Positions 18,295 to 27,591 of a stretch of DNA of 64,000 nt are shown here, piece by piece. Origin of the DNA: Candidatus Thalassarchaeaceae archaeon (GTDB lineage: Archaea > Thermoplasmatota > Poseidoniia > Poseidoniales > Thalassarchaeaceae); the NCBI GenBank assembly GCA_029250605.1, contig JAQXEZ010000008.1:1-64000 (forward strand). The letters are read 5' to 3'. Positions within the stretch are counted from its first letter, which is position 1, and every line of letters starts with the position of its first letter. The position numbers and the translations under genes are program-made. The notes under the pieces were generated by a model that was not told where the DNA came from, ran no database searches, and worked only from the letters and a program-made list of their open reading frames with translations.

Positions 18295-21200
18295 TTGAAA
18301 AAAATGCCAGAAATTACGTATGTCTCTGATATTTCTGAGACCGAGGATATTTTGGAACAACTCTCACCTCCTGTGAGAAATTGGTTTCAAGACAAGTTTC
18401 CCGATTTCACTGAGCCCCAGAAAGTTGCTATTCCTCAAATTCTGTCGGGAGAGCACCTGTTACTATGCTCGCCCACTGGTTCTGGTAAGACATTGACGGC
18501 TTTCCTTTCAATTATTGACGACTTGGTTCGGAAATCACTAGAGGGTAAGCTAACAGATACTGTGCAATGTATCTACATCTCACCGATAAAGGCTCTAGCA
18601 AACGATATCCAGAAGAATCTCATAGGTCCTCTTACAGAAATAAAGGAGAGATTCCTACCTAGTAGGGCCCAGGAAATCAAAGTAGGACTCAGAACCGGTG
18701 ACACGCCTCGGAAAGAAAGGGAGAGGATGCTGAGGAAACCCCCTCACATTCTGATTACTACTCCAGAATCATTAGCCCTCGCCCTCGCATCGAAGCGGTT
18801 CCGCCCACTTCTGAATGACTTGCAATGGTTAATTGTCGATGAGATGCATTCCCTTGTGCCTACAAAAAGAGGTACACATTTGTCTCTGAGTCTTGCACTT
18901 ATGGACTCAGTAGTGGACTCCGATGTTCAGAGGATTGGAATTAGTGCAACAATGGAGCCTCTTAGCGAAGTAGCAGAGTTCCTAGTTGCCAGTGATTCCA
19001 GGGAGGACCAAGGAAATCAACAGAGAGTCTCGATAGCCAAGATTTCTGGGTCAAGGAAACTAGATCTGGACATCATCCTCCCCACTCCAAGATTCACATC
19101 AATACCTATCAAGGAGGTCTTGGACCATAATATCGATAGAATCAAGGAACTAGTCGAGGCCCACACTACAACCCTTGTTTTCGTGAATACGAGGAACATG
19201 ACTGAGACGTTTGTACAACGTCTGAAAGTTGCCGGGGTTGCAGGGGTGGAGGGGCATCACGGATCAATGGACAAATCCATTCGTCTAGATGTAGAACAGA
19301 AACTCAAAGATGGAAAGCTGAGGTGCGTGGTTTCCTCATCGAGCCTGGAGATGGGGATAGACATCGGCTCAGTTGACTTGGTAATCCAGGTTGGCTCTCC
19401 CGGTTCCATTGCCACGGCACTGCAGAGGATAGGCAGGGCAGGGCATCAGGTAGGGGGCCTACCAAGAGCACGTTTCCTACCAACCTCCTCCCATGATCTG
19501 TTGGAGATTGTTGCACTACAGAACGGCATACTATCGGGAAACATGGATCTGCTTAAGTTCCCACAGAACTGCCTAGACGTTCTGGCCCAGTTCCTGATAG
19601 GATTGACAATTATCAGGGAATGGGATATCGACGAAGCCTACGAACTGGTTCAAGCGTCTTGGCCCTATCGTAATCTTCCCTATGACGACTACATCGAAGT
19701 GCTAGATCTCTTGGAAGAGGAGAGAAGAATTTGGGTCGACTGGGAGGAGAATCGTTTCGGAAAGCGGGGCTATGCCCAAATGATATACTACACAAACATA
19801 GGTACCATTGCTCCTGACAATAACTATCTTGTCTTCACTTCAGATGGTACCCTAGTCGGGCAACTCTCATCTTCATTCGTTTCGAGCATGAGGAATGGCG
19901 ATGTTTTCTTGCTGGGCGGCTCAACATACAGGGTTGCTAGCGTAATAGGAACAAGGGTGAACGTAACCCCAGCAACCGGATTCCGACCCACAATACCTTC
20001 GTGGACCGGAGAAGCGATGAGCAGGACCAGCGAACTAAGCGATGAGGTCCTCGGATTATTGAGTATCCTATCTGTCCAGTATAGAACTGGAAATTCGATC
20101 ACTCCGTTCCTAGTCGATGTCATGGGGCTCAATAAACCGGTAGCTAACGCTCTATCACAGTTCCTTGACGAGCACTCTGCGACTACCTTCCAGGTCCCTT
20201 CCCAGGATCGAATCCTAGTGGAGCAGGTAGAAGCCCCTCTGCCGACCTATGTCGTTACAACATGTAGGGGCAGGGCCTTCAATCTAGCACTAGGTTACCT
20301 CTTTGCCGGAATGGCGACCAGAGACGACATCATCGTGCATGAACTCTCTTTCGACGAGAATGGATTCATGGCAAAATTGAGCCACGAGGTCGAGGTTTCC
20401 CTGATCCCAGAAGTCTTCCGCGGCAAACGTAGCGAGGAAATCCTAAACAAGTACCTCATCGATTCGCAGCTCTTCGCAAAACGATTCCGTGAGGTTTCAT
20501 CTAGAAGCATGCTCAATCCCCGGAGGATCGGGGCCGAAGAAGTGAGCCCCAAGCAGTTCCAGGTCAAAGCAGAGCAGATCATGAACAAGCATAGGAAAAT
20601 GGATGAATCAGTAATCGTTAGAGAGGCGATGAATGAGATTCTTAATACTGACTTGGGAATGGGTCAATTAAGACAATTCATAGGGAGAATGGATGCTGAG
20701 GACGTCCGCATAGTCCATCGTAGGGTCAAGATCCCTTCCCCACTGGGCCTAACCCTATTCATGTCCTCTTTCGAAGACCTACTTTCACTCAGAACACGCG
20801 CATATCTAATCAAAGACGTAGATCCTGAGATTCTTAGGCGTCTTCTGGGAGCAAGGTCGCTAGCAACTGAGCTTGACAAGGAAAAACTCGGTGATTACTA
20901 TCAATCCAAGGTTTCGATACCAACAAGCGCCAATGAACTCCTCAGGCTGATGGACATGGGTGGCGGCCTAGAGAGGCAACTCACTCATCCATTGTATAGC
21001 GACAAGCTGAAGAACATCGAATTCGAAACATTGCGTGGTTGGGTCCACGATCTAGCAGAGAGGGGCCTAATCACCAAGATCAGGGGGACCGGCCTAGAGA
21101 AGATAGATGGCAAGTGGTTCTCGATGAGGATGACCGAAGTCCACGGAACCCTGGGTTGTCTCGCAGTAGCTGGAGCCGCCGAGATGGATGACCTCAGAGA

Positions 21201-23601
21201 ATTGTATACTGGCGGTCTGAACTATGAGGTCGGCGAAGGTTATGTTGGGGGGGAGGCATCCAATTGGAAAAAGAAATCACTCTCTGACCCAATGGACTGC
21301 CTAAGGCTCAAACTCCTAGATATGTTAGGATCAGAGGGCCCCCAGACAATTGAATCTCTCAGCGCCCGTTTGCCTTTCCCGACCGCCCAAGTAGAATCAG
21401 TGCTACAGGAACTAGAGATGCGAAACCTAGTCTCAATTGGTTTCTTCACTCAAACAGACGAGGGAGAGTTCATACTCAGAATAGATGAGTATAGAATTAC
21501 AGGCGGGGAATTCAATGTCATTGACTATCGAACCCTTCAGACATTGATTTTGAACAAGTCATTTTCTAGGTTTGTAGAACCAGCCGATGCAATTCGCAAT
21601 CTGACATTTGTCCAGAGGAGGGAGGAGTTGCTGCATCGAGTTGAGAACTATAGATTTCGTGATTGGAAGGACATTAAACACGATTCTGACGTTTACAATG
21701 GTAGATTACTCCACAATAGGGTTGGATACACCCTCAGTGAAAAACTACCCATGCTGATGGGACTCCGTTCAGAGCCATGGTTCGGGCCTCTGGAAGAGGA
21801 GCTGATTGAGAAGATTCCCGAAGAGGGAATATCCAGAAACGATCTATTCTCGGATTATCCCAAGGGCAAGGAAAATGCACATATCCAGAGGAGCCTGAAG
21901 TCCGCCCTCTCGAATATGGAGAGGCAGTTAGTGGTAGCGAAGCAATTCGTCGACGTCCCTAATCGAAAGAGGTCAATGGCCATATTCAAGAGGTTGCACG
22001 GTAGAGTCAAACCATTACCTTTCGACAAAGCCCTAACTGATTTAATTGCCAGAATAGGCCCCGTTCGTTTACATACTCTGAGGCTTTTCGTCTCTAGGCC
22101 CGTGGAGGAACTGGCCGATACACTTCGGGATCTTGAGAATCGAGGATTGATTGCTAGGGTTGTTGCACTACAACCAGATCCCACAGATTACTACGCTTCC
22201 CATGAAGACGCAGAAAGCCTCCTCTCACCTCTGCCAGAGGATAGGAAGATGCGCATTTTGGCGCAATCAGACCCATTCAGCAGCCGTTTCATTCAGGAGG
22301 TCAGACTACTCCTCAAGCAAGGATGGTACTACCCAGTCTTCAAGGGAGTTGATCCAATTGGCAGAGTCCTTATGTTCGTCGTGAACGACTACTTGGAAAT
22401 TAAGGACATCAACATCCCGCACTCATATCTGGATGACTTCAAGAAAACTTTCGCTGAATTGCTAGATAACTACCGGGACCGACTCGTGGATGTTTCCGTC
22501 CTCCATGCCTTCAACGGCGTCCCAGTCCACGACTGTGACGAGAACATCCAACAAATCCTAGCCGAATTGGGATTCTCATCTATGGGCGATGGAGAACGGT
22601 ATATCAGAGGAGGGGTGGTGGAACCAAGATCGAGAAAGGAAATCAACAGGATGCTTTTCTACCATCACTCAATTCACCAAAATAGTAGGTGGGAGAACGA
22701 GACCATCGCGCTCGAGAACTCCACAGAACTACGTGACGACTTCTCCCTTAGGGGGCGATGCGAGATGTTCAGAGTAAATCTTGACTCAATGGTCGCGGCC
22801 CACCAGTTGCATCAAGGATCAAATCTGCGAGGTCACCTTGTTTGGGCGCGATATCCACACTTCCAGAGACTCCTATCTATTCGGAACGTACCTACTGATC
22901 CAGAGGACGAGGAGACTCTTCAGTTCTTCAGAGAAACAAACGATCCTGCTTTGTTCATGGAAAGGAATGCAATGTCGAGATCCGAGTTCCGCAAAATAGT
23001 GTCGCCACTAGTGCGAAGCGGTCATCTGATCCAAGATTATCGAGGTGGCTTTCGGACGGTAGAACCTCTGCATAATGTGGATCTTTGGGATGCAAAAAGA
23101 AAGTATCTGAGAACGTTGGTGGAGGATTACCCAGTAATCTCTCTAAAGCAAGTAGAGAGGCTCGCCGGCTCTTCATTCGCACCCGAGGAGATTAGCGATG
23201 TGATGCATGACTTCGAGGATGATGGGACTTTGATCAAGGGATTCCTTGTGGATGATCTCCAGGATATATGCTGGGGAAGGCTCGATATGCTGGAGGGGGA
23301 GGAGAGCATTAGTCGAACTCGTGACTTGGTCATACCCCCCTCAGACCCCCTGATACATTATTTCGGTAGTCTACTCAGAGAGAGATTCGGCTTTGGATCT
23401 GCATACCTAGTTTTCCACAAGGAAGACCCAATTGCTGCATTCAAGGCTAATACGAGAAACAATAAGATCGAACTCACCGACTTCGTTGGTGACTCTGAGT
23501 TGGAGAAGGAAGCAATCAGAGTGATGAAGGAATTCGCTTGGGAGCACGATATGCCCTTATCGGGCAAGCTTTTCGAAAGAATCAGGTCAAGAATCGTCTA
23601 A
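18295..23601 (+). CDS. lhr: Lhr-type superfamily 2 helicase with long C-terminal extension
   Basis: This 1768-residue protein begins with an Lhr helicase core: Walker A SPTGSGKT (residues ~59-66), DEMH near 181, SAT near 215, and SLEMGIDIGSVD plus QRIGRAGH near 360-380. A DEAD-associated domain follows (RRVKIPSPLGLTLF). Archaeal Lhr-core proteins are usually about 850-950 residues, so the remaining ~800 are an extension rich in winged-helix-like units. Two segments near residues 1295-1382 and 1675-1765 resemble each other and the AlkZ/YcaQ-type (HTH_42) fold, sharing a SDPxxxxF start and a DPIG/DPIA phrase. Lhr enzymes translocate on single-stranded DNA and act in repair. TTG at 18295 is about 35 bases after TTTATGCA; the ATG at 18304 follows AAGGTGG and is a fair alternative. 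Confidence 0.93.
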   Translation: MKKMPEITYVSDISETEDILEQLSPPVRNWFQDKFPDFTEPQKVAIPQILSGEHLLLCSPTGSGKTLTAFLSIIDDLVRKSLEGKLTDTVQCIYISPIKALANDIQKNLIGPLTEIKERFLPSRAQEIKVGLRTGDTPRKERERMLRKPPHILITTPESLALALASKRFRPLLNDLQWLIVDEMHSLVPTKRGTHLSLSLALMDSVVDSDVQRIGISATMEPLSEVAEFLVASDSREDQGNQQRVSIAKISGSRKLDLDIILPTPRFTSIPIKEVLDHNIDRIKELVEAHTTTLVFVNTRNMTETFVQRLKVAGVAGVEGHHGSMDKSIRLDVEQKLKDGKLRCVVSSSSLEMGIDIGSVDLVIQVGSPGSIATALQRIGRAGHQVGGLPRARFLPTSSHDLLEIVALQNGILSGNMDLLKFPQNCLDVLAQFLIGLTIIREWDIDEAYELVQASWPYRNLPYDDYIEVLDLLEEERRIWVDWEENRFGKRGYAQMIYYTNIGTIAPDNNYLVFTSDGTLVGQLSSSFVSSMRNGDVFLLGGSTYRVASVIGTRVNVTPATGFRPTIPSWTGEAMSRTSELSDEVLGLLSILSVQYRTGNSITPFLVDVMGLNKPVANALSQFLDEHSATTFQVPSQDRILVEQVEAPLPTYVVTTCRGRAFNLALGYLFAGMATRDDIIVHELSFDENGFMAKLSHEVEVSLIPEVFRGKRSEEILNKYLIDSQLFAKRFREVSSRSMLNPRRIGAEEVSPKQFQVKAEQIMNKHRKMDESVIVREAMNEILNTDLGMGQLRQFIGRMDAEDVRIVHRRVKIPSPLGLTLFMSSFEDLLSLRTRAYLIKDVDPEILRRLLGARSLATELDKEKLGDYYQSKVSIPTSANELLRLMDMGGGLERQLTHPLYSDKLKNIEFETLRGWVHDLAERGLITKIRGTGLEKIDGKWFSMRMTEVHGTLGCLAVAGAAEMDDLRELYTGGLNYEVGEGYVGGEASNWKKKSLSDPMDCLRLKLLDMLGSEGPQTIESLSARLPFPTAQVESVLQELEMRNLVSIGFFTQTDEGEFILRIDEYRITGGEFNVIDYRTLQTLILNKSFSRFVEPADAIRNLTFVQRREELLHRVENYRFRDWKDIKHDSDVYNGRLLHNRVGYTLSEKLPMLMGLRSEPWFGPLEEELIEKIPEEGISRNDLFSDYPKGKENAHIQRSLKSALSNMERQLVVAKQFVDVPNRKRSMAIFKRLHGRVKPLPFDKALTDLIARIGPVRLHTLRLFVSRPVEELADTLRDLENRGLIARVVALQPDPTDYYASHEDAESLLSPLPEDRKMRILAQSDPFSSRFIQEVRLLLKQGWYYPVFKGVDPIGRVLMFVVNDYLEIKDINIPHSYLDDFKKTFAELLDNYRDRLVDVSVLHAFNGVPVHDCDENIQQILAELGFSSMGDGERYIRGGVVEPRSRKEINRMLFYHHSIHQNSRWENETIALENSTELRDDFSLRGRCEMFRVNLDSMVAAHQLHQGSNLRGHLVWARYPHFQRLLSIRNVPTDPEDEETLQFFRETNDPALFMERNAMSRSEFRKIVSPLVRSGHLIQDYRGGFRTVEPLHNVDLWDAKRKYLRTLVEDYPVISLKQVERLAGSSFAPEEISDVMHDFEDDGTLIKGFLVDDLQDICWGRLDMLEGEESISRTRDLVIPPSDPLIHYFGSLLRERFGFGSAYLVFHKEDPIAAFKANTRNNKIELTDFVGDSELEKEAIRVMKEFAWEHDMPLSGKLFERIRSRIV

Positions 23602-24547
23602 GTTTTACTACTGGACTCATGACCTTAGTTACGTGTTTATGAAGTTCAGGAAGTAGGTCGAAAAGGGCCAGTGCCATAAGGAACATTGCAAATAGACTAG
23701 CTACTTTCGCTGCATAGCTATGGGCGAAATCAAAGATCCCCATTCCCGATAGACTCCATTCAGGATAGGTGTCTGTAAGCCAGACAATTCCCGCGTTCCT
23801 GAAAACGTTCAGAACGTGTATAGTTGGTATGGCGATAACTAGTGCCCGTGCACGCCTCTTCCAGTGCACCGATTTTAATGCCACAATTGCCCCGATGAAG
23901 ACTGCCATAGACTGGAGGGCAGAGCAAGCCAGAATGAATGCAACTACCGATTCCCCCTCATCGTTAATCATTGGGGCGTAGAAGCCCCCCTCTCCTAGTG
24001 GTTCGCTAAGCACAAATCTATTCCCCTCCCAATCAGAAACAGGGATTGCGACTTCCCCATGCCTCTCGATCATCATTGAACCAATCTCGTAACCACTAAA
24101 ACCTGCAAACTCAAGCATCAACTCGGCACTAACTGCAGTGAATTGCACGAATGCCATATTTAGATAAGGAATCCCGAAAACAACGTAGTATGGAATCATC
24201 GACCAAACTACGAATCCCCTTAGCCAGACAATAGTATCATCCTCACTGCCATCGGAAACCCACTCCCAATACGAAATCGCAAGACCGGCTGGGAGGGCTC
24301 CAGCCGTCATGAAAATCAAAACGGGATCGGAAATCTCTACGAAATGCCCCGAGTATAGATAGAAGAAGAGGCCGATTAATGGCCATGAAATTATGGCGAG
24401 GACTTTAGAATTACTCTCAGAATGACGATGAAATGAAAATGACATCAGTACCAAACCAAGTGAGCCAATCAATAGCTGCATTGTCACATCAGAGATTCCA
24501 AGACTTGAGGCAAATGTACCAACAACGGCCGATATGGGGTCCTCCAT
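23582..24547 (-). CDS. artA: Archaeosortase-like transpeptidase
   Basis: This 321-residue protein has about eight membrane helices. The exosortase/archaeosortase catalytic residues appear in order: Cys in LACSALQSMAVF, Arg in NVFRNAGIVWL, and His in DFAHSYAAKVASLF. The family removes PGF-type C-terminal signals from exported proteins and replaces them with a lipid anchor. The surface protein at 1-4068 carries such a signal, so it is a plausible substrate. The ATG at 24547 gives a normal N-terminus; longer frames run into the divergent sugar-phosphate isomerase gene. Its 3' end overlaps the end of lhr by 20 bases. The exact archaeosortase subclass (A or another) is inference. Confidence 0.8.
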   Translation of the reverse strand: MEDPISAVVGTFASSLGISDVTMQLLIGSLGLVLMSFSFHRHSESNSKVLAIISWPLIGLFFYLYSGHFVEISDPVLIFMTAGALPAGLAISYWEWVSDGSEDDTIVWLRGFVVWSMIPYYVVFGIPYLNMAFVQFTAVSAELMLEFAGFSGYEIGSMMIERHGEVAIPVSDWEGNRFVLSEPLGEGGFYAPMINDEGESVVAFILACSALQSMAVFIGAIVALKSVHWKRRARALVIAIPTIHVLNVFRNAGIVWLTDTYPEWSLSGMGIFDFAHSYAAKVASLFAMFLMALALFDLLPELHKHVTKVMSPVVKLRRFLT

Positions 24548-24570
24548 GACCCTCTTGCTTTCATCAACCC

Positions 24571-24578
24571 GTAAATAG
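24571..24578 (+). promoter_or_regulatory. TATA element for the gmhA-gmhB-tiaS unit
   Basis: GTAAATAG lies about 35 bases before the ATG at 24606, in the 58-base gap shared with the divergent archaeosortase gene. Confidence 0.45.
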
Positions 24579-24605
24579 GATGCCCCCTCCCGAACAATCG
24601 GACAT

Positions 24606-25175
24606 ATGACTTTCGACTTCACTGAATTCGCCGAAGCATACGCCTCCTCCATAGTGGAGACAATAGGCAACTTGCCCATTTCGCAGATAGAAGAGTTCTG
24701 GCATCTAGTCGAGAATGCTAGAAATTCTGGCGCTACTGTGCACTTCATTGGAAACGGTGGAAGTGCTGGCACTCCATCACACAGTGCAGGCGACTGGTCA
24801 AAAGAACTGTCTCTCCGCACAATTTCTCATTCAGACAATGCATCATCTCTGACTGCGTGGGCAAACGACACTGATTACGAAAACGTGTTTGTCGGCCAAC
24901 TTTCCACCTTCATCAGAACTGGCGATGTAGTGGTAGGTTTCAGTGGATCAGGGAATTCTCAAAACGTAATCAATGGTATTGAATTCTCAAAAGAGAATGG
25001 TTGTAAAACAGTGGCAATAACTGGAAACTTCAGTGGATCGGGAGGAGGCAGGTTGGCAAAAATAGTAGATCTGTGCATTTTGGTGCCTTCTCAGTCAATG
25101 GAGAGGATTGAGGACACTCAATTGATAATCAATCATATCATAAAAGAGGCAGTAAAGTCGAATAACGGGTTGTGA
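24606..25175 (+). CDS. SIS-domain sugar-phosphate isomerase, GmhA-like
   Basis: This 189-residue protein has a single SIS domain. The phosphosugar-binding loop is FIGNGGSAGTPSHSAGDW, followed by KELSLR, GFSGSGNSQNVINGI and a C-terminal helix with IEDTQLIINHIIKEAV. This matches sedoheptulose-7-phosphate isomerase, which makes heptose 7-phosphate for nucleotide-activated heptoses. It lies four bases upstream of a GmhB-like phosphatase, supporting a joint role. No kinase/adenylyltransferase (HldE/HddA type) or glycosyltransferase is in the window, so the final sugar is unknown. Surface glycosylation is plausible given the neighbouring archaeosortase, but this is inference. Confidence 0.8.
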   Translation: MTFDFTEFAEAYASSIVETIGNLPISQIEEFWHLVENARNSGATVHFIGNGGSAGTPSHSAGDWSKELSLRTISHSDNASSLTAWANDTDYENVFVGQLSTFIRTGDVVVGFSGSGNSQNVINGIEFSKENGCKTVAITGNFSGSGGGRLAKIVDLCILVPSQSMERIEDTQLIINHIIKEAVKSNNGL

Positions 25176-25179
25176 GAAG

Positions 25180-25821
25180 ATGTTGCCACCTCATCGGCAC
25201 GATTCCCCTCTTGAAGCCCCATTAAGCCTGGGTGATTTGCCAGAGAATGCAGATTGGGACGGACGAATTGCATATCTGGATAGAGATGGTGTGTTAAATC
25301 GATGGAAGGAGAATTACGTCAATTCTCCTGACGATGTAGAAATATTACTCGGTTCGGGAAAGGCAATTACCAGTCTGAGGGGAATGGGTTTCAGGATTTG
25401 TGTAGTGACAAACCAATCTCCTATAGGGCGCGGTCTTTGGGGGCATGATGTCTTGGCGCAGATTAATGCGAAGTTACAGGAGCTCCTTCTCGAAGAGGAT
25501 CAGGGAGCCGAAATAGATTTGATTCTGTATAGCCCATATTTACCATCCGAGGGCTCTTGGTCGAGAAAGCCTAACCCCGGAATGCTTGAAGCGGGAAGAC
25601 AAATTGTTGACAATGCTCACCGATTCCCGGGAAAGCCGAATAATCTCTCATACGGTGACGACTGGATTGATCGGCCGGACGAATCCGACTCCATACTAAT
25701 TGGCGACCGGAAATCAGACATCATTGCGGCAGGGAGATTCGGAGTCAAAGGAATTCTATGCGACTCCGAATCAGGAATCTCAGGAGTCATCGACCAGATC
25801 CTATCCGACAAAGAGAGGTGA
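25180..25821 (+). CDS. HAD-family phosphatase, GmhB/histidinol-phosphatase-like
   Basis: This 213-residue protein is a HAD-IIIA phosphatase. The nucleophile motif is YLDRDGVLNRW, motif II is VVTNQSPIGRG, the Lys is in RKPNPGML, and the Asp pair is in IGDRKSDIIAAG. It resembles GmhB (D-glycero-D-manno-heptose 1,7-bisphosphate phosphatase). The usual Cys-His-Cys-Cys zinc loop before RKPxPGM is absent: the corresponding stretch reads SPYLPSEGSWS, with no Cys or His. The substrate therefore cannot be fixed from sequence; the GmhA-like neighbour favours a sugar bisphosphate. The stop codon lies four bases before the tiaS ATG. Confidence 0.8.
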   Translation: MLPPHRHDSPLEAPLSLGDLPENADWDGRIAYLDRDGVLNRWKENYVNSPDDVEILLGSGKAITSLRGMGFRICVVTNQSPIGRGLWGHDVLAQINAKLQELLLEEDQGAEIDLILYSPYLPSEGSWSRKPNPGMLEAGRQIVDNAHRFPGKPNNLSYGDDWIDRPDESDSILIGDRKSDIIAAGRFGVKGILCDSESGISGVIDQILSDKER

Positions 25822-25824
25822 TCC
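25815..25824 (+). promoter_or_regulatory. Strong Shine-Dalgarno site for tiaS
   Basis: GAGGTGATCC overlaps the gmhB stop and is fully complementary to the conserved archaeal 16S 3' end. The GAGG core lies seven bases before the ATG at 25826, which fixes that start over the longer upstream frame. Confidence 0.7.
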
Positions 25825-25825
25825 A

Positions 25826-27073
25826 ATGAGGTTGTGCCGTATCGGTCTCGATGACACGGATCATGTTGATGTTGGTTGCACAACTTCTAGTTTCGATCAT
25901 CTTCTTGCAGTGATTGACCAAGGGATGGACTGCAAAGTAATCGAAAGAAGACTTGTACGCCTTTGGCCGTTCGCCAGAAGAAGAACCCGTGGGAACGGAG
26001 CTCTCGGTGCGATTCTAGAGATTCCCGATAATGGGGCAGATGATATTGAGAAAATCTGCTACGAGTGGTTCTCTGAATTGTTGGAACAGGTTAGCAATCA
26101 CCCACCTTCTGAGTTCAAAGCCTCTCCTTGCCTAGTAATTTCGTTTGACCCAGCCCCTGATTATTGGTATTGGGACGCCGTCAGAAAACATGTCGATTCA
26201 GAAACATTGCTAGAAGATGCCACCCAGAGAGGGGCTATAGTGTTCCGCCCAGAGTCCACATTTGGAGTAGTCGGCGCCTGTGCTGCGATTTCCTGGGAAA
26301 ACACTGGCAACTCTTCGTGGGAACTTATCTCTTGGAGGGATGACTCTAGAATCGGTACGCCGAGGATTGTCTCATCTGAATCAGTCTTGGAATTGGAAAA
26401 AAGGCACCCAGAAACATTCCTTAATCGGGATCCTACCAAGGGAAAGGGGATGATCGCCCCCAGAACTCCATGTCCCGTCCTATATGGTATTCGGGGGTCA
26501 ACATACTCTGCAGTCGAAACTGCGCATCATTGGCTTCAATCTAGGAAGGATGTGGAGATAAGCAACTCTTTCGCAATTCATAGAACAAATCAGCTCAGTG
26601 ACGACCACATCGAGTCTTCAACATCAGGCACTGTAACCTCATTGCCGAAAGAGACCAGGGGGGGGCATGCACACATTTCCGTTTTCGCTTCTGGAAGGGC
26701 AGCCAATCTCGTTGCTTTCTCAGAGGGAGGACCAGTAAACAGGCTCCTAAGGTCTCTAATTCCAGGGGACAGGATTTCTTGGTCAGGATTGGTTTCTCCC
26801 GATGGATCTATACATCTGGAGAAAATAAAACTCGATTCCGCAACTGCTAGAATTGTAGGAAGGCCCGTTTGCTGCTCTAGAACGATGAGGAGTTCTGGTC
26901 GTGGACAGGGAATTCGTTGTTTATCGTGTGGGCGAATAGAGAGAAAATCATGGCAATGCATAGATTATGAGGCAGCAATGGGGCATTCTGTTGGCGAATG
27001 GAAAGAACCCTCCCCGTCCAATCGAAGACACCTGTCTAGGCCTCTTTCACACGGTTTTCCTGGGACAAACTGA
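25826..27073 (+). CDS. tiaS: tRNA(Ile2) 2-agmatinylcytidine synthetase TiaS
   Basis: TiaS attaches agmatine to C34 of tRNA-Ile(CAU) so that it reads AUA codons; this modification is archaeal. The 415-residue product begins IGLDDTDHVDVGCTTSSF, the signature of the catalytic TCKD domain. An FLD-like middle domain (GVVGACAAISW), an OB-fold segment (GDRISWSGLV) and a C-terminal zinc ribbon (CC...CLSCG...C) follow. The in-frame extension upstream of 25826 overlaps gmhB and lacks family similarity. It ends the gmhA-gmhB-tiaS run. Confidence 0.93.
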   Translation: MRLCRIGLDDTDHVDVGCTTSSFDHLLAVIDQGMDCKVIERRLVRLWPFARRRTRGNGALGAILEIPDNGADDIEKICYEWFSELLEQVSNHPPSEFKASPCLVISFDPAPDYWYWDAVRKHVDSETLLEDATQRGAIVFRPESTFGVVGACAAISWENTGNSSWELISWRDDSRIGTPRIVSSESVLELEKRHPETFLNRDPTKGKGMIAPRTPCPVLYGIRGSTYSAVETAHHWLQSRKDVEISNSFAIHRTNQLSDDHIESSTSGTVTSLPKETRGGHAHISVFASGRAANLVAFSEGGPVNRLLRSLIPGDRISWSGLVSPDGSIHLEKIKLDSATARIVGRPVCCSRTMRSSGRGQGIRCLSCGRIERKSWQCIDYEAAMGHSVGEWKEPSPSNRRHLSRPLSHGFPGTN

Positions 27074-27097
27074 AACGAGCCCCCCGAATCCGAAGCC

Positions 27098-27334
27098 ATG
27101 GTCGGACTTAGTGAGATTTTGGCTACATTCGTAATGATCGCAATTTCAGGTTATTTGGTGTGGTCCCTTCTAGGAATCAGGCAACGAAGAATGAAATTTG
27201 CTGCAGAAGGTGGCGATGATTACAGTGGAGGGGCCAAGGAGCCTGAGGCCCTGACAAATCCCGACGAAGAAGCCTTGGAAGACATGGACAATTTATTGGA
27301 ACAGGCTGGATTCACTATACCCGAGGAAGAATAG
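27098..27334 (+). CDS. Small single-helix membrane protein
   Basis: This 78-residue protein is not recognised. It has one N-terminal hydrophobic helix (residues ~4-27), a short basic patch (RQRRMK) and a strongly acidic C-terminal tail ending PEEE. The predicted topology puts the acidic tail in the cytoplasm. It lies 24 bases after tiaS and may be on the same transcript. The helix-basic-acidic layout and normal codon use support a real gene. Confidence 0.6.
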   Translation: MVGLSEILATFVMIAISGYLVWSLLGIRQRRMKFAAEGGDDYSGGAKEPEALTNPDEEALEDMDNLLEQAGFTIPEEE

Positions 27335-27372
27335 TCAGTAAGGATAATCCCTCTTAGTGCCCTCCGAGTAAT

Positions 27373-27591
27373 GTGCCAAAGGGAGTTAGTTCTACTGAGA
27401 GGATACCTCGTCGCCCACCTCCCGACTTTCTCGAATCCGATGCTTCTGTGATGGGAGGGGTAATTGAGGACGGGTTCTTCAGCGTTGCACTGGATGATGT
27501 AAACCAGTATGGCCCACATGCGATGATAATGCTACTTTTCGCCGTGGCATCGGTTACGGCGATTCTTCTGTTGATTCCATCACTTTTCTGA
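27373..27591 (+). CDS. Small tail-anchored membrane protein
   Basis: This 72-residue protein starts at GTG, about 30 bases after a GATAAT element. It has a basic Pro-rich N-terminus, a glycine-containing middle (VMGGVIEDGFF) and a single C-terminal helix. The layout recalls the archaeal Sec61-beta/SecG subunit, but I see no decisive motif, so this is only a suggestion. It converges on purB with a 12-base overlap. Confidence 0.55.
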   Translation: MPKGVSSTERIPRRPPPDFLESDASVMGGVIEDGFFSVALDDVNQYGPHAMIMLLFAVASVTAILLLIPSLF

